Numbered from the stretch's first letter, positions 7,091 to 15,147 are shown. The stretch is 17,329 nt of DNA from Desulfobacteraceae bacterium (GCA_003354055.1 PIVQ01000084.1:1-17329); one strand, 5' to 3'. Program-made: numbers and translations. The notes: a model not told the origin generated them from the sequence alone.

Positions 7091-8473
7091 TTACCTCAAT
7101 TTCTTCCACCGATACCGGAAGGTGTGGTGGTTCATGTTTAAAAGTTTTGCGGCCCTACTTTCATTGCCATTTGCCTTTTCCACCGCAAGGGCCATGTACC
7201 GGCGTTCAATTCCCGTGAGCAGATCTGTAAGGTGAATCCCCTCTTCCGGTATATGAACTGATTTTGCATCGGAAGGGGCATCGGTTGCAACATTCGCGGC
7301 AACCCTGGTACCAAGACCCAGATCGGCTATAGAAACAAGATCGGTTCTTGCCACCAGCACACTGCGTTCAACGATGTTTTTCAACTCCCTGACATTGCCG
7401 GTAAAGGTATGGGACAGGAGAAGATCGCGGGCTTCGTTGGAAAAACCCTTAAGCTTTTTTTTAAATTTTTGATTGAACTCGTAGAGAAAATGCTTGGCCA
7501 GGGGCTCAATATCATCGGGTCTCTGGTTAAGGGAAGGAATATCCGCCTTTACCACGCAAAGTCTGAAGTAAAGGTCTTTTCGAAATAATTCTGCATCCAC
7601 CAGATCTTCAAGTTTTTTATTGGTGGCGGAAACCACCCGGGTTTTCACCACCCGGCTTTGGGTACCGCCGACCTTGTAGAACTCTCCGCTTTCCAGAAAC
7701 CTGAGCAGCTTGGCCTGACCGGCCGGACTCAGATCAGCCACTTCATCCAGAAAAAGAGTGCCCTCATGGGCCTCTTCGACAAATCCTTTTTTCCCCTGGG
7801 GCCTGGCACCTGAAAAGGCGCCGGGTTCATATCCAAACAGCTCGGACTCGATCAGCTCTTCTGGAAAGGCCGAGCAGTTCACCGCGATAAAAGGCCCCTG
7901 AAACACAGGGCTTCTGGCATGGATGGCCTTGGCAATGAGTTCCTTTCCCGTACCGGTTTCCCCAAGGATCATGATGGGGGTATCCGGGCTTTTAGAAACC
8001 ATGTTGATGAAATCCATGACATTTTCAATATTTTTACTCTCACCGATAAAACAGGGTTCGTTCTCTTTGAGAAACTTTTCCTGGAGCAGCTTAACCTCTT
8101 TGACCAGGGCGATTGAGGCAGCTGCCTTCTGAATGGTCAGCTCCAGAATATCCGGGTTAATGGGTTTGAGGATAAAATCAAAGGCACCGCTTTTCATGGA
8201 CTGGATGACCATGGAAATATCTTCATAGGCCGTGATCATGATCACAGGTACATCAGGGTGATTTGCCTTAAGCCGTCCCAGGGCCTCTATCCCGCTCATC
8301 ACGGGCAAGCCGATATCCATGAGTACCAGATCCGGTACCTCGTTATCCAGGGAGGACAGAAAAGATTCCGCATCTTCAAATAGCCGAACAGTATACGTCC
8401 CGGACAACACGATATCCAGGGAATCTCTTATGGTTTCCTCATCATCAACAATGGCAATGCTGTATTGAATCAT
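7091..8473 (-). CDS. NtrC-family sigma-54-dependent response regulator
   Basis: This 460-residue activator has a receiver (phospho-acceptor D53, T81, K103), a central AAA+ domain (Walker A GETGTGKE 171-178, Walker B FLDE 241-244) and a C-terminal Fis-type helix-turn-helix (about 420-460: ANGNESRAAKLLNMNHHTFR). The sigma-54 contact loop reads GAFSGA (218-223) instead of the usual GAFTGA, a conservative Thr-to-Ser change. It lies 20 bases after the GAF-PAS kinase gene and two bases before the nitroreductase gene, so the kinase is its likely partner. No clear -24/-12 site (TGGCAC-N5-TTGC) was found in intergenic DNA of the window, so its targets are probably elsewhere. The Shine-Dalgarno before the ATG is weak. 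Confidence 0.93.
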   Translation of the reverse strand: MIQYSIAIVDDEETIRDSLDIVLSGTYTVRLFEDAESFLSSLDNEVPDLVLMDIGLPVMSGIEALGRLKANHPDVPVIMITAYEDISMVIQSMKSGAFDFILKPINPDILELTIQKAAASIALVKEVKLLQEKFLKENEPCFIGESKNIENVMDFINMVSKSPDTPIMILGETGTGKELIAKAIHARSPVFQGPFIAVNCSAFPEELIESELFGYEPGAFSGARPQGKKGFVEEAHEGTLFLDEVADLSPAGQAKLLRFLESGEFYKVGGTQSRVVKTRVVSATNKKLEDLVDAELFRKDLYFRLCVVKADIPSLNQRPDDIEPLAKHFLYEFNQKFKKKLKGFSNEARDLLLSHTFTGNVRELKNIVERSVLVARTDLVSIADLGLGTRVAANVATDAPSDAKSVHIPEEGIHLTDLLTGIERRYMALAVEKANGNESRAAKLLNMNHHTFRYRWKKLR

Positions 8474-8493
8474 CTCTAATTGGTCCTGTCCGC

Positions 8494-10140
8494 CTAACTG
8501 GTTTTATCAGGCGATTTTAAGGGCAGTTCAATAAAAAACTGAGCGCCACCGGTGCCCGAGGCATTAAATTTAAGAGTGCCGCCGTGATCCAAAATGATCC
8601 TGTGGCAGATGGAGAGCCCGATGCCCGAGCTGTTGGTTTTTGTGGTATAAAAGGGATCAAATATCTTGGACTGATGTGCATGGGGAATACCGGGCCCTGT
8701 ATCCCTGACACTGATAAGAATATTCTCTTTTTTCCTGTCCAGACCTGTGGACAGCTCGATTGTTTTTTCCCCTTCAAGCTCTTTCATGGCCTCAGCCGCA
8801 TTGGTCACCAAATTGAGAACGACCTGTTCAATAAGATGGGGCTCTGCATAACATTCAGGCAGGCTTGAATCCAGGTCTTTAACCAGGCGGATATCTTTCT
8901 TTCGGAGGGTAACCGCAGTCAGCTTGGTCACCTCATCAATATACCTGTTCAGATCCGCCATCACAAACTGGGGCCGGCTGGGCTTTGAAAAATCCATGAC
9001 CCGCTTGATAATAGATTCGATCTTGCAGGAGGCAAGTTCTATCTTATCAATAATGGAGACAACCTTGGTGATGTCTCCCATCTGGTTGTAGATCTGTTTG
9101 AGGGCTTTGAGATAAATATAAATACCGGATAACGGATTTCTGATCTCGTGGGCAATGCCGGCTGTAACCCGGCCAAGAGATGTCATCTTGTCCTGGATTC
9201 GTAAAAAACTTTGGACCTCTTTTGAATCGGTGATATCCATGATATTGGTCAGAATCGATTCCACACCCAGGTAATTAATTTTCCGGGCGGAAAAAAGCGC
9301 CCATCTCAGCTCGGAGTTTTCCTTACCGTCCAGAACCGGATGATATTGGAAATCCGCCTCTATATGACTGATCGAACCTGCCACAAGGTCCTGGTACTTT
9401 TTTTGAATCCGCTCTCTGTCCCCCTCGTAAACATGAAGAAATGCGGGAGGTTCAAACACCTGATCCATAAGTCTGTGGACATTTCGAAGCCCGTGGTTTT
9501 TATAGACAATGGCATGGTCCTGGATAATGGAGGTATAGTTCAGAGAGTTCTCAATCAGGATTTTGAACCTGGCCTGGCTTCTCTCCCTGGATTTTTCCGC
9601 AAGAGATCGCTTCTTCTCCAATTCCATGCGATAGAGCCCCATGGCAATATCGTCAGCCACCTCTTTGATAATGCTTTTTTCCGTATCATCCATGGCCAGG
9701 CGTTTAGGCGTGGACAGCACCATAAAGCCATACCGGACATTTTCGTACCTTAAGGCCACGGCAATGGCACCACGGCCCGAATAATTTTCAGCCAGCACAC
9801 AATCCGTACATTCCACAATGGGATCATGGACCGAATACACCTCCGGCGAATCCAGGGTAGCACGGATACACCGGGTAAACTCCCGGCGGGCCAGACGTTT
9901 TTTCATGGGCTCAAACCTGCGGCTAAAACCGGAATCCGCCACCAGATCAACATTCTGATCCTTGTCAAACAACCCGATCCAGGCATTGAAATACCCCCGC
10001 CGGGCCACGAGGATATCACAGATCCCCTTTATCAGCCGCTCCCTGTCATTTTCTTTGACCAAAAGCCGTCCGACCTCCCGGATGGCATTCAGAACCAGGT
10101 TCAGGCGCTCAATTTTCTCTACGTTAATATCGTTTTCCAC
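8494..10140 (-). CDS. GAF-PAS sensor histidine kinase
   Basis: With the GTG start at 10140 this is a soluble kinase of 548 residues and no membrane helix. It has an N-terminal GAF-like domain (about 10-180), a PAS domain (about 190-305), HisKA with the phospho-acceptor His at about 331 in AHEIRNPL, and HATPase_c with DTGPGIP, FDPFYTTK and SSGIGLSI boxes. The frame is open to a TTG at 10221, but that lacks a ribosome site, whereas AAAGGGG lies about six bases before the GTG. That site sits in the loop of a small hairpin (10140-10155). It heads an operon with the sigma-54 regulator and the nitroreductase. Cytoplasmic GAF and PAS domains suggest an internal redox, gas or metabolite signal, which cannot be named. 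Confidence 0.9.
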   Translation of the reverse strand: MENDINVEKIERLNLVLNAIREVGRLLVKENDRERLIKGICDILVARRGYFNAWIGLFDKDQNVDLVADSGFSRRFEPMKKRLARREFTRCIRATLDSPEVYSVHDPIVECTDCVLAENYSGRGAIAVALRYENVRYGFMVLSTPKRLAMDDTEKSIIKEVADDIAMGLYRMELEKKRSLAEKSRERSQARFKILIENSLNYTSIIQDHAIVYKNHGLRNVHRLMDQVFEPPAFLHVYEGDRERIQKKYQDLVAGSISHIEADFQYHPVLDGKENSELRWALFSARKINYLGVESILTNIMDITDSKEVQSFLRIQDKMTSLGRVTAGIAHEIRNPLSGIYIYLKALKQIYNQMGDITKVVSIIDKIELASCKIESIIKRVMDFSKPSRPQFVMADLNRYIDEVTKLTAVTLRKKDIRLVKDLDSSLPECYAEPHLIEQVVLNLVTNAAEAMKELEGEKTIELSTGLDRKKENILISVRDTGPGIPHAHQSKIFDPFYTTKTNSSGIGLSICHRIILDHGGTLKFNASGTGGAQFFIELPLKSPDKTS

Positions 10141-10205
10141 GCAAACCCCTTTGCGGCTGTTGAATGGTTTAGGCGGAGTATCAAAAATAAACCTCCCAGG
10201 TAGTT

Positions 10206-10282
10206 GGCGTGGCACTTCCAAAGACAGCTATCCATTTAGGAGAGTCACTTTTGCACGGGCGATTTTAATTTGATGCCACGCC
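10206..10282 (-). other. Possible structured leader RNA upstream of the GAF-PAS kinase
   Basis: On the minus strand GGCGTGGCA (10282-10274) is a perfect nine-base inverted repeat of TGCCACGCC (10214-10206), closing about 59 bases. It lies between the candidate promoter at 10290-10318 and the GTG start at 10140. A closing stem of this kind is typical of a structured 5' leader or an operator. I compared it by eye with the c-di-GMP-I (GEMM) consensus and did not find the conserved core, so no class is assigned. Confidence 0.35.
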
Positions 10283-10289
10283 TTACCTT

Positions 10290-10318
10290 TGAATATGTTT
10301 TTTTGGGCTTGATGACAA
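10290..10318 (-). promoter_or_regulatory. Candidate sigma-70 promoter for the kinase-regulator-nitroreductase operon
   Basis: Minus strand: TTGTCA (10318-10313), a 17-base spacer, then TATTCA (10295-10290). The -35 matches five of six bases, the -10 only three of six. It sits directly after the terminator of the upstream operon and ahead of the leader stem at 10206-10282. The positioning is better than the sequence match. Confidence 0.3.
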
Positions 10319-10324
10319 GAGAAA

Positions 10325-10372
10325 TAAAAAAGGCTAAGCTCTATTACCCGGACCGGGGAGTGGAGCTTAGCC
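10325..10372 (-). terminator. Intrinsic terminator of the REC-PAS-kinase operon
   Basis: GGCTAAGCTC (10332-10341) and GAGCTTAGCC (10363-10372) pair perfectly over ten bases, with a further CCCGG/CCGGG pairing in the loop. On the minus strand the hairpin is followed by a T tract (A run at 10326-10331). It lies 33 bases past the stop at 10405 and separates the two signalling units. Confidence 0.85.
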
Positions 10373-10404
10373 GTATTGGAAATATTTTATGCTGAACAGA
10401 GATC

Positions 10405-11949
10405 TTAAATCGGATAAGCCGCCTTTGGCAGGCAGATACTAAACTCAGTCCCCTTATCCACTTTAGAATCCACCTGAATGGTTCCGTTATGGGCATCAAC
10501 AATACGTTTAACAATGGCAAGTCCGAGACCTGTACCGTTGATAAACCTGGTTTTTTCATTTTTCACCCTGAAAAATTTATCCCAGATCTGGTCCAGGGAT
10601 TCTTCGGGGATGCCAAAGCCCGTGTCAGCCACATGGAGCCTGACATATTCGGCACTCTGGTCCACCCAGACCTCAATCTTACCCTTTTCAGGGGTATACC
10701 GGATGGCATTTGAAATCAGATTGGAGAGTACCTCTTCCATATTGTTCCGGTTGGCCATGACCGAGAGATCAGCCTCCCCGTCCCTTACGGCCAGGGTAAT
10801 GGATTTTTCCAGGGCCTGGGCTTGGTAGAGTTCTACATGATGACTGATCAGAGGGTCCAGAGTCAGGGCTTCGCGATCCTGGTTGATCAGGCCGGATTCA
10901 ATTTTGGCCAGATCCAGAAGCTCGGTTGAAAGCTCGGTTAAAGAGGTGAGCTTTAAAGAACTTCTTTCCAGAATTTCCCGCTGTTTGTCGGTCAGATCCC
11001 CTGCAAGACCGTCCAGCACAACCTTGAGCTGCATGAGAATGGAGTTCAGCGGGCTTTTTATTTCATGGGCCACCATGGAAACAAAATCCGATTTTGACTT
11101 ATCCTGTTTTTTCAATGCCGTGATGTCATGGAAAACCGTGACCGTGCCAAGGTTTCTGTTCAGTCTGTCTCTAAAAGGGATACACCGGATCCCGATGACG
11201 ATATCTTCCTGATCATTGCCGGTAGGAACCGTCACCTCTTCGGTGATTTCAGCAAAGGTATCTTCGGGCTGGTCAATGGCCTTGTCGATCATGGCCAATA
11301 CCGTGGGTTCCTTGATCACCTTAGAGATTTCATTACCGATGACACGCCGCTGATGGACACCGATCATCCGCAGAAAGGCCGGGTTGGCAAGAGCTATTTT
11401 CTTCTGATGATCGGTAGTCAATACCCCGTCCCTCAGGGTATCTATCATAACCCGCATCCTGGATTTTTCCGTGGCAATGTCCTGGAGGGTGCGAATAAAT
11501 TCAATGGCCTTGGTGATCACTACCCTGAGTTCCTGAGGAGAAAAGGGTTTGGACAGAAAATCAAAGGCACCTTTCTTCATGGTCTCAATGGAATGTTCAA
11601 GGGTGGCATAACCTGTAATAACAATGATCACGGTGTCGGGATGGCGGGACTTTATATCGGAGAGCACCTCCATGCCGGATAATCCCGGCATCATCAGATC
11701 CAGCAAAACAATATCATAGTGGGAATCCTGGATCATCTCAAGACCCTGGGTACCGTTCCCTGCCACATCCACCTCGCAGCCTTCCGCCCCGAGCATACGC
11801 TGGCAGGCATCCTGGATCCGTTTTTCATCATCCACCACAAGGACCCGTGGTTTAAAAAACACATCTTTGATCATCTTTTTGAGAGAGACATGCTCTCCCT
11901 GAATAATTGCGTCGTCGGGTCTGCTGGCGTTACTGCTTGTCTGGTGCAT
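10405..11949 (-). CDS. REC-PAS sensor histidine kinase
   Basis: This 514-residue protein has an N-terminal receiver (acidic D40/D41, phospho-acceptor D84 in LLDLMMPG, K134), a PAS domain (about 160-280), HisKA with the phospho-acceptor His295 in AHEIKSPL, and HATPase_c (NLISNAIRYT, DTGFGIP, GTGLGLAIV). No membrane helix is seen. A receiver ahead of the kinase core suggests that phosphorylation by another kinase modulates its activity, making it an integrator rather than a first sensor. It follows the PAS-PAS kinase by 39 bases in the same direction, so that kinase is a plausible phosphodonor; this is inference. The ribosome site is weak. It is the last gene before the strong terminator at 10325-10372. 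Confidence 0.92.
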   Translation of the reverse strand: MHQTSSNASRPDDAIIQGEHVSLKKMIKDVFFKPRVLVVDDEKRIQDACQRMLGAEGCEVDVAGNGTQGLEMIQDSHYDIVLLDLMMPGLSGMEVLSDIKSRHPDTVIIVITGYATLEHSIETMKKGAFDFLSKPFSPQELRVVITKAIEFIRTLQDIATEKSRMRVMIDTLRDGVLTTDHQKKIALANPAFLRMIGVHQRRVIGNEISKVIKEPTVLAMIDKAIDQPEDTFAEITEEVTVPTGNDQEDIVIGIRCIPFRDRLNRNLGTVTVFHDITALKKQDKSKSDFVSMVAHEIKSPLNSILMQLKVVLDGLAGDLTDKQREILERSSLKLTSLTELSTELLDLAKIESGLINQDREALTLDPLISHHVELYQAQALEKSITLAVRDGEADLSVMANRNNMEEVLSNLISNAIRYTPEKGKIEVWVDQSAEYVRLHVADTGFGIPEESLDQIWDKFFRVKNEKTRFINGTGLGLAIVKRIVDAHNGTIQVDSKVDKGTEFSICLPKAAYPI

Positions 11950-11988
11950 ATATAAAATCTTTTCTATTGGTATCTTTAATTTGGTGAT

Positions 11989-13587
11989 TTAATAAATCTG
12001 CTCTTCATCGGATCCCGCCGGCGGACAGAATGCCATCCCCTGTTCCTTGGGAAGGTACAGGGGGAATTCCATGATAAAGGTCGTTCCCTTGGATCCGGTT
12101 TTCTTTACGCTTATTTTTCCGCCGTGCTCTTCAATAATGCCGTATACAATGCTCAGTCCCAGGCCAGTACTTTTTCCTACCTCTTTGGTGGTGAAAAAGG
12201 GATCAAAGATCCTGGAAAGATTTTTATGGGGAATGCCCTTGCCCGTGTCCTTGATTTCCAGAAACACCTTTTTAAGGGTTGTATCCTTGTAGGTAAAAAG
12301 GCTGATGGTCCCTTTACCGTCAACGGCATCGGCCGCATTCATGACCAGGTTGATAATCACCTGATTCAGCTTGTTGGTGTCGGCATTGATCAGCATCATA
12401 TCTTCGGCCAGATATTTTTTGATCTTGACGTTCAAAAATTTTTTCTGGTCCCGAATCAGCTTCAGGCTTTTGATTAAAACTTCATTGATCTGGACAATAT
12501 TCTTATTGGAATCCGTGCTCCGGCTGTACACCAGAAGGCTTTTTACAATGTTCCTGCAGCGCTCTGCATCCTCAACAATATAGTTCAGATCCTGCTTGGC
12601 ATCTTCATCCAGATCGTCCCGTTCCAACAGGAGACTTGCATAAAACAGAACACCTGTCAGGGGGTTGTTGATCTCATGGGCCACCCCTGCTGCCAGCTGG
12701 CCGATGGATGCCATTTTTTCAGACTGGGCCAATTGCTTCTGGGTGAGTTTGAGTTCGGCCTGAACCTTTTTCTTGTCTTTAATATCATTGTAAATGGCCA
12801 TGGTGGCGGATTCATTGCCCTTGTCATCATAGATGATGGCTGCAGACATCTCCACCTCTATCTGCTCCCCGCTGGCATTGAGAATGGTAGTCCTGGGAAT
12901 GATCAGCTTACCCTTGCCGCCGATCTTTTCATCCCGAAGCATCTTCATGATCTCCTTGGCCTTGCCCGGTGGGTAGAGCTGCTCTACATGGGTAATAGTG
13001 CCTTCATGGCCGTTGAAATCCCCGAAAAGTTCTTTGGCAACGGAGTTCATCAACTCAATATTGCCCTGCCGGTCCGCCGCAACAATGGCAGAGGCAGACG
13101 AATAAATAACCCGGCTGATAAACTCTTTCACGCCGATGAGCTCATTCTCCAGAGACTTGGTCCGGGTCACGTCCCTGATACTGGAAATCACATAGGCCAC
13201 GTTGTCATCGTCGTCAAATATCGGGGAGAATACCCGGTCTTCCCATTTGTATTGGTGTTTTACCGTATAGGAGTGGATATCCTTGGTCTTGACCACCTTT
13301 GAGATTGGGCAGTCCTCTGAATCACAGGGGGTATCCTTGTACAAAAAGGAATGAAAGCATTTTTTGCCCACAATATCGGAAAGTTGAATCCCATAGGTAT
13401 CCAAAAATTTTTTATTGGCTCCGACCACGGTCCGGCTTGGATCAATTACCACAGAGGGGTAAGACAGAGAATCAAATAGGCGGGTCCGCCAGAAGAGTTC
13501 CTCAGGCGACAGGTCTTTTGAAACATCTGCAGCAGCGGCAGGCGTATCAGCAGGCAGGTTGGCCTGCAAAGCTTCTGAATCACTCAT
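11989..13587 (-). CDS. PAS-PAS sensor histidine kinase with cysteine-rich first PAS
   Basis: This is a 532-residue soluble kinase. PAS 1 spans about residues 36-145 and carries C77-F-H79 and P-C88-x4-C93-P. PAS 2 is about 155-275. A short coiled coil leads to HisKA with the phospho-acceptor His304 in AHEINNPL, then HATPase_c with DTGKGIP, FDPFFTTKE and TGLGLSIV. The three clustered Cys plus a His look suited to metal or redox sensing, but no cofactor is proven. Its ATG overlaps the stop of the ACT-like protein gene by four bases (ATGA), so the two are translationally coupled and probably work together. The next gene in the operon is the REC-PAS kinase. Confidence 0.92.
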   Translation of the reverse strand: MSDSEALQANLPADTPAAAADVSKDLSPEELFWRTRLFDSLSYPSVVIDPSRTVVGANKKFLDTYGIQLSDIVGKKCFHSFLYKDTPCDSEDCPISKVVKTKDIHSYTVKHQYKWEDRVFSPIFDDDDNVAYVISSIRDVTRTKSLENELIGVKEFISRVIYSSASAIVAADRQGNIELMNSVAKELFGDFNGHEGTITHVEQLYPPGKAKEIMKMLRDEKIGGKGKLIIPRTTILNASGEQIEVEMSAAIIYDDKGNESATMAIYNDIKDKKKVQAELKLTQKQLAQSEKMASIGQLAAGVAHEINNPLTGVLFYASLLLERDDLDEDAKQDLNYIVEDAERCRNIVKSLLVYSRSTDSNKNIVQINEVLIKSLKLIRDQKKFLNVKIKKYLAEDMMLINADTNKLNQVIINLVMNAADAVDGKGTISLFTYKDTTLKKVFLEIKDTGKGIPHKNLSRIFDPFFTTKEVGKSTGLGLSIVYGIIEEHGGKISVKKTGSKGTTFIMEFPLYLPKEQGMAFCPPAGSDEEQIY

Positions 13588-14561
13588 GGGGTCTCAAATC
13601 CTTTTTCAAGGGCCGGTAAAGCCTTGGCACCCTGGCCACTGGGCAGCACCAGACTGACACTGGCACCGGTGCATCCGGCAAGGACAAGCGTTAGTCCTGC
13701 AAGTTCCAGGCAGGCCACAGCCGAGTTGAATATCCCAAACCGGTCTCCGAAATGGGGACCGTGAAAGGTAACAAGATCGACTGTTTCGATATGGGGATCC
13801 AGACCTGTAAACCGGTCGGATATGTCGCCTGCATCCAGCTTTGTCAGACAGTAAAGATGGCACGTCCTCTCATGTACAGGTGCTGACACTTCATGCACAG
13901 GTGCTGATACGTCATGCACTACCGCTGAACTGAAATAAAATTTGGCATCCATGTCATGGATAGCGTTACCGGCCGCTTCCAGATCTTCAAAAGAACAGGA
14001 AAGTCCCAAAAGGGTCAGGTCGGATTCAAGGGAGAATCCGTAGGTTTTGATCTTTTTTTCCCGAAAATATGCCTTTGTCTCCTGGTACCGCTTTTTTACA
14101 AATTCAGCAGTCTCTTCATGGAAAGACGGTTCGTAGGGGGTATGGGTGGGTGGCAGATCAAAGGTTTTTTCAAGCATGGTCAGGACCCTGTCCTTGTCCC
14201 TTTGTTCAATCACAAAGGAAATCATGGCATTGGACGAGATCATATGCAAAAACAAGATATTTTGTTTGCCGAACAAAGCCAGCAGATATCCCAGAGTTGC
14301 GGACTTTGAGCCGTGGGGGTAGACGGATACCATGCAGACCGGCTGTTCAGGATAGCCTTGCGGCACGTCTCCCTCAAGGCAGCATGAAATGGCGGTACCA
14401 AAACTTCCTGTCTCCAGCCCCAGACAGGGCAGATTTATTTTGTCACTGGCAAGGGGGGCAAACAGCAGTGGTGTTGACCCGGATTCATCCGAATCAGGAT
14501 ACTGCCGCAGATGGAACATCTGGTGGCCGACCCGTATGCCGTTGATTCTAATGGCGCTCAT
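13584..14561 (-). CDS. Unrecognised protein with ACT-like segments
   Basis: I do not recognise this 325-residue protein as a whole. Residues 75-137 (VCMVSVYPHG, then NILFLHMISSNAMISFVIEQ and a following helix) and 258-322 (VDLVTFHGPHFGDRFGIFNS, later LTLVLAGCTGASVSLVLP) each have the strand-helix-strand-strand-helix run and loop glycines of the regulatory ACT domains of aspartokinases. A middle part (172-250) may be a third, degenerate unit, interrupted by a low-complexity VHDVSAPVHEVSAPVHE insert. There is no signal peptide or membrane helix, and no aspartokinase catalytic domain. Its stop overlaps the start of the PAS-PAS kinase gene, suggesting that it feeds a small-molecule signal to that kinase (inference). 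No good Shine-Dalgarno precedes the ATG at 14561; an AGGAG lies too far away (16 bases), so the start is uncertain. Confidence 0.7.
   Translation of the reverse strand: MSAIRINGIRVGHQMFHLRQYPDSDESGSTPLLFAPLASDKINLPCLGLETGSFGTAISCCLEGDVPQGYPEQPVCMVSVYPHGSKSATLGYLLALFGKQNILFLHMISSNAMISFVIEQRDKDRVLTMLEKTFDLPPTHTPYEPSFHEETAEFVKKRYQETKAYFREKKIKTYGFSLESDLTLLGLSCSFEDLEAAGNAIHDMDAKFYFSSAVVHDVSAPVHEVSAPVHERTCHLYCLTKLDAGDISDRFTGLDPHIETVDLVTFHGPHFGDRFGIFNSAVACLELAGLTLVLAGCTGASVSLVLPSGQGAKALPALEKGFETP
13870..13932. repeat. Three tandem 21-bp repeats inside the ACT-like gene
   Basis: Units start at 13870, 13891 and 13912, each beginning TCATG(T/C)AC. The first two are nearly identical over 21 bp; the third is degenerate after nine bases. 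They keep the frame and encode VH(D/E)VSAP heptads at about residues 211-231, so copy number can change without a frameshift. Confidence 0.85.
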
Positions 14562-14604
14562 GGGTGTTATGGACGCACTCCTGATGTCAAGTTGGTAAGT
14601 GATG

Positions 14605-14641
14605 CAGCAAGCCTTAAGGAGAAAACTCCTAAGGCTTGCTG
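14605..14641. other. Long hairpin between operons, without T tract
   Basis: CAGCAAGCCTTAAGGAG (14605-14621) pairs with CTCCTAAGGCTTGCTG (14626-14641), about 16 pairs with one bulge and an AAAA loop. Neither strand has a T run right after it, so it is not a standard intrinsic terminator. It lies between the terminator of the metabolic operon and the ACT-like gene, and could be a processing or attenuation site or a protein site. Confidence 0.6.
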
Positions 14642-14686
14642 TTTATCATATCGAACCCGATGCCCGGAGGCGGGTTGTCACGCAGG

Positions 14687-14709
14687 AAAAACCTGGGCGT
14701 TAGCCCAAG
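14687..14709 (-). terminator. Intrinsic terminator of the Hdr-Met-receiver operon
   Basis: Minus strand: CTTGGGC (14709-14703), loop TAAC, GCCCAGG (14698-14692), then five T. It starts three bases after the stop codon of the receiver gene, so the metabolic operon should end here and the ACT-kinase unit should have its own promoter in 14562-14686, where I found no convincing sigma-70 site. Confidence 0.7.
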
Positions 14710-14711
14710 TG

Positions 14712-15098
14712 TTAGCCGCAGTGATCTGCTACTATTTCCATCAACGCATCCAGGTCAATGGGCTTGGGTACGTAGTCGTCGGCAAGGGTGGTTTTACCGT
14801 CGTGATGGGTGTAGCTTGTGGTTTTAACTGAGTCTGCGACAGCAGTCAGCATGACCACAGCAATATCCTTGAGCCCGGCATCTGTTTTGATTTCTTCACA
14901 GACTTCCCAACCGTTTTTCCGGGGCATCATGACATCAAGGATCACCAATGCGGGTTTTTCTTCTTTGATCTTTTCCATGGCTTCCACGCCGTCATAGGCT
15001 TTTTCCACCTTAAAAGACTTAGCTTCCAACTTCATGGATACGGCTTCCACCAGATCCGGATCATCATCAACAACTAAAACCAATTTATTTTCACTCAT
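14712..15098 (-). CDS. Stand-alone CheY-like response regulator
   Basis: This is a single receiver domain of 128 residues with no output domain. The acidic pocket is D11/D12 with D13, the phospho-acceptor is D55 (VILDVMMP), the switch Thr is T85 and the invariant Lys is K112 (VPKPID). Between T85 and K112 there is an enlarged loop (about 94-106: TSYTHHDGKTTLA), longer than in CheY. AAGGAG lies eight bases before the ATG. It follows metF by 49 bases on the same strand and is closed by the terminator at 14687-14709, so it is probably co-transcribed with the Hdr-Met genes. Its kinase could be one of the three encoded downstream; it may act by protein contact or as a phosphate sink. Confidence 0.9.
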   Translation of the reverse strand: MSENKLVLVVDDDPDLVEAVSMKLEAKSFKVEKAYDGVEAMEKIKEEKPALVILDVMMPRKNGWEVCEEIKTDAGLKDIAVVMLTAVADSVKTTSYTHHDGKTTLADDYVPKPIDLDALMEIVADHCG

Positions 15099-15147
15099 AT
15101 GAAAATCTCCTTATTTGACGAACAAAAGAACTTTCACCTTGCCTATT

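Noticed and set aside
10206..10282. c-di-GMP-I (GEMM) riboswitch
   Set aside because: Stem position fits a leader, but the conserved GEMM core sequences are not present in readable form.
12676..13302. 208-residue plus-strand frame inside the PAS-PAS kinase gene
   Set aside because: Antisense shadow of a kinase with complete motifs.
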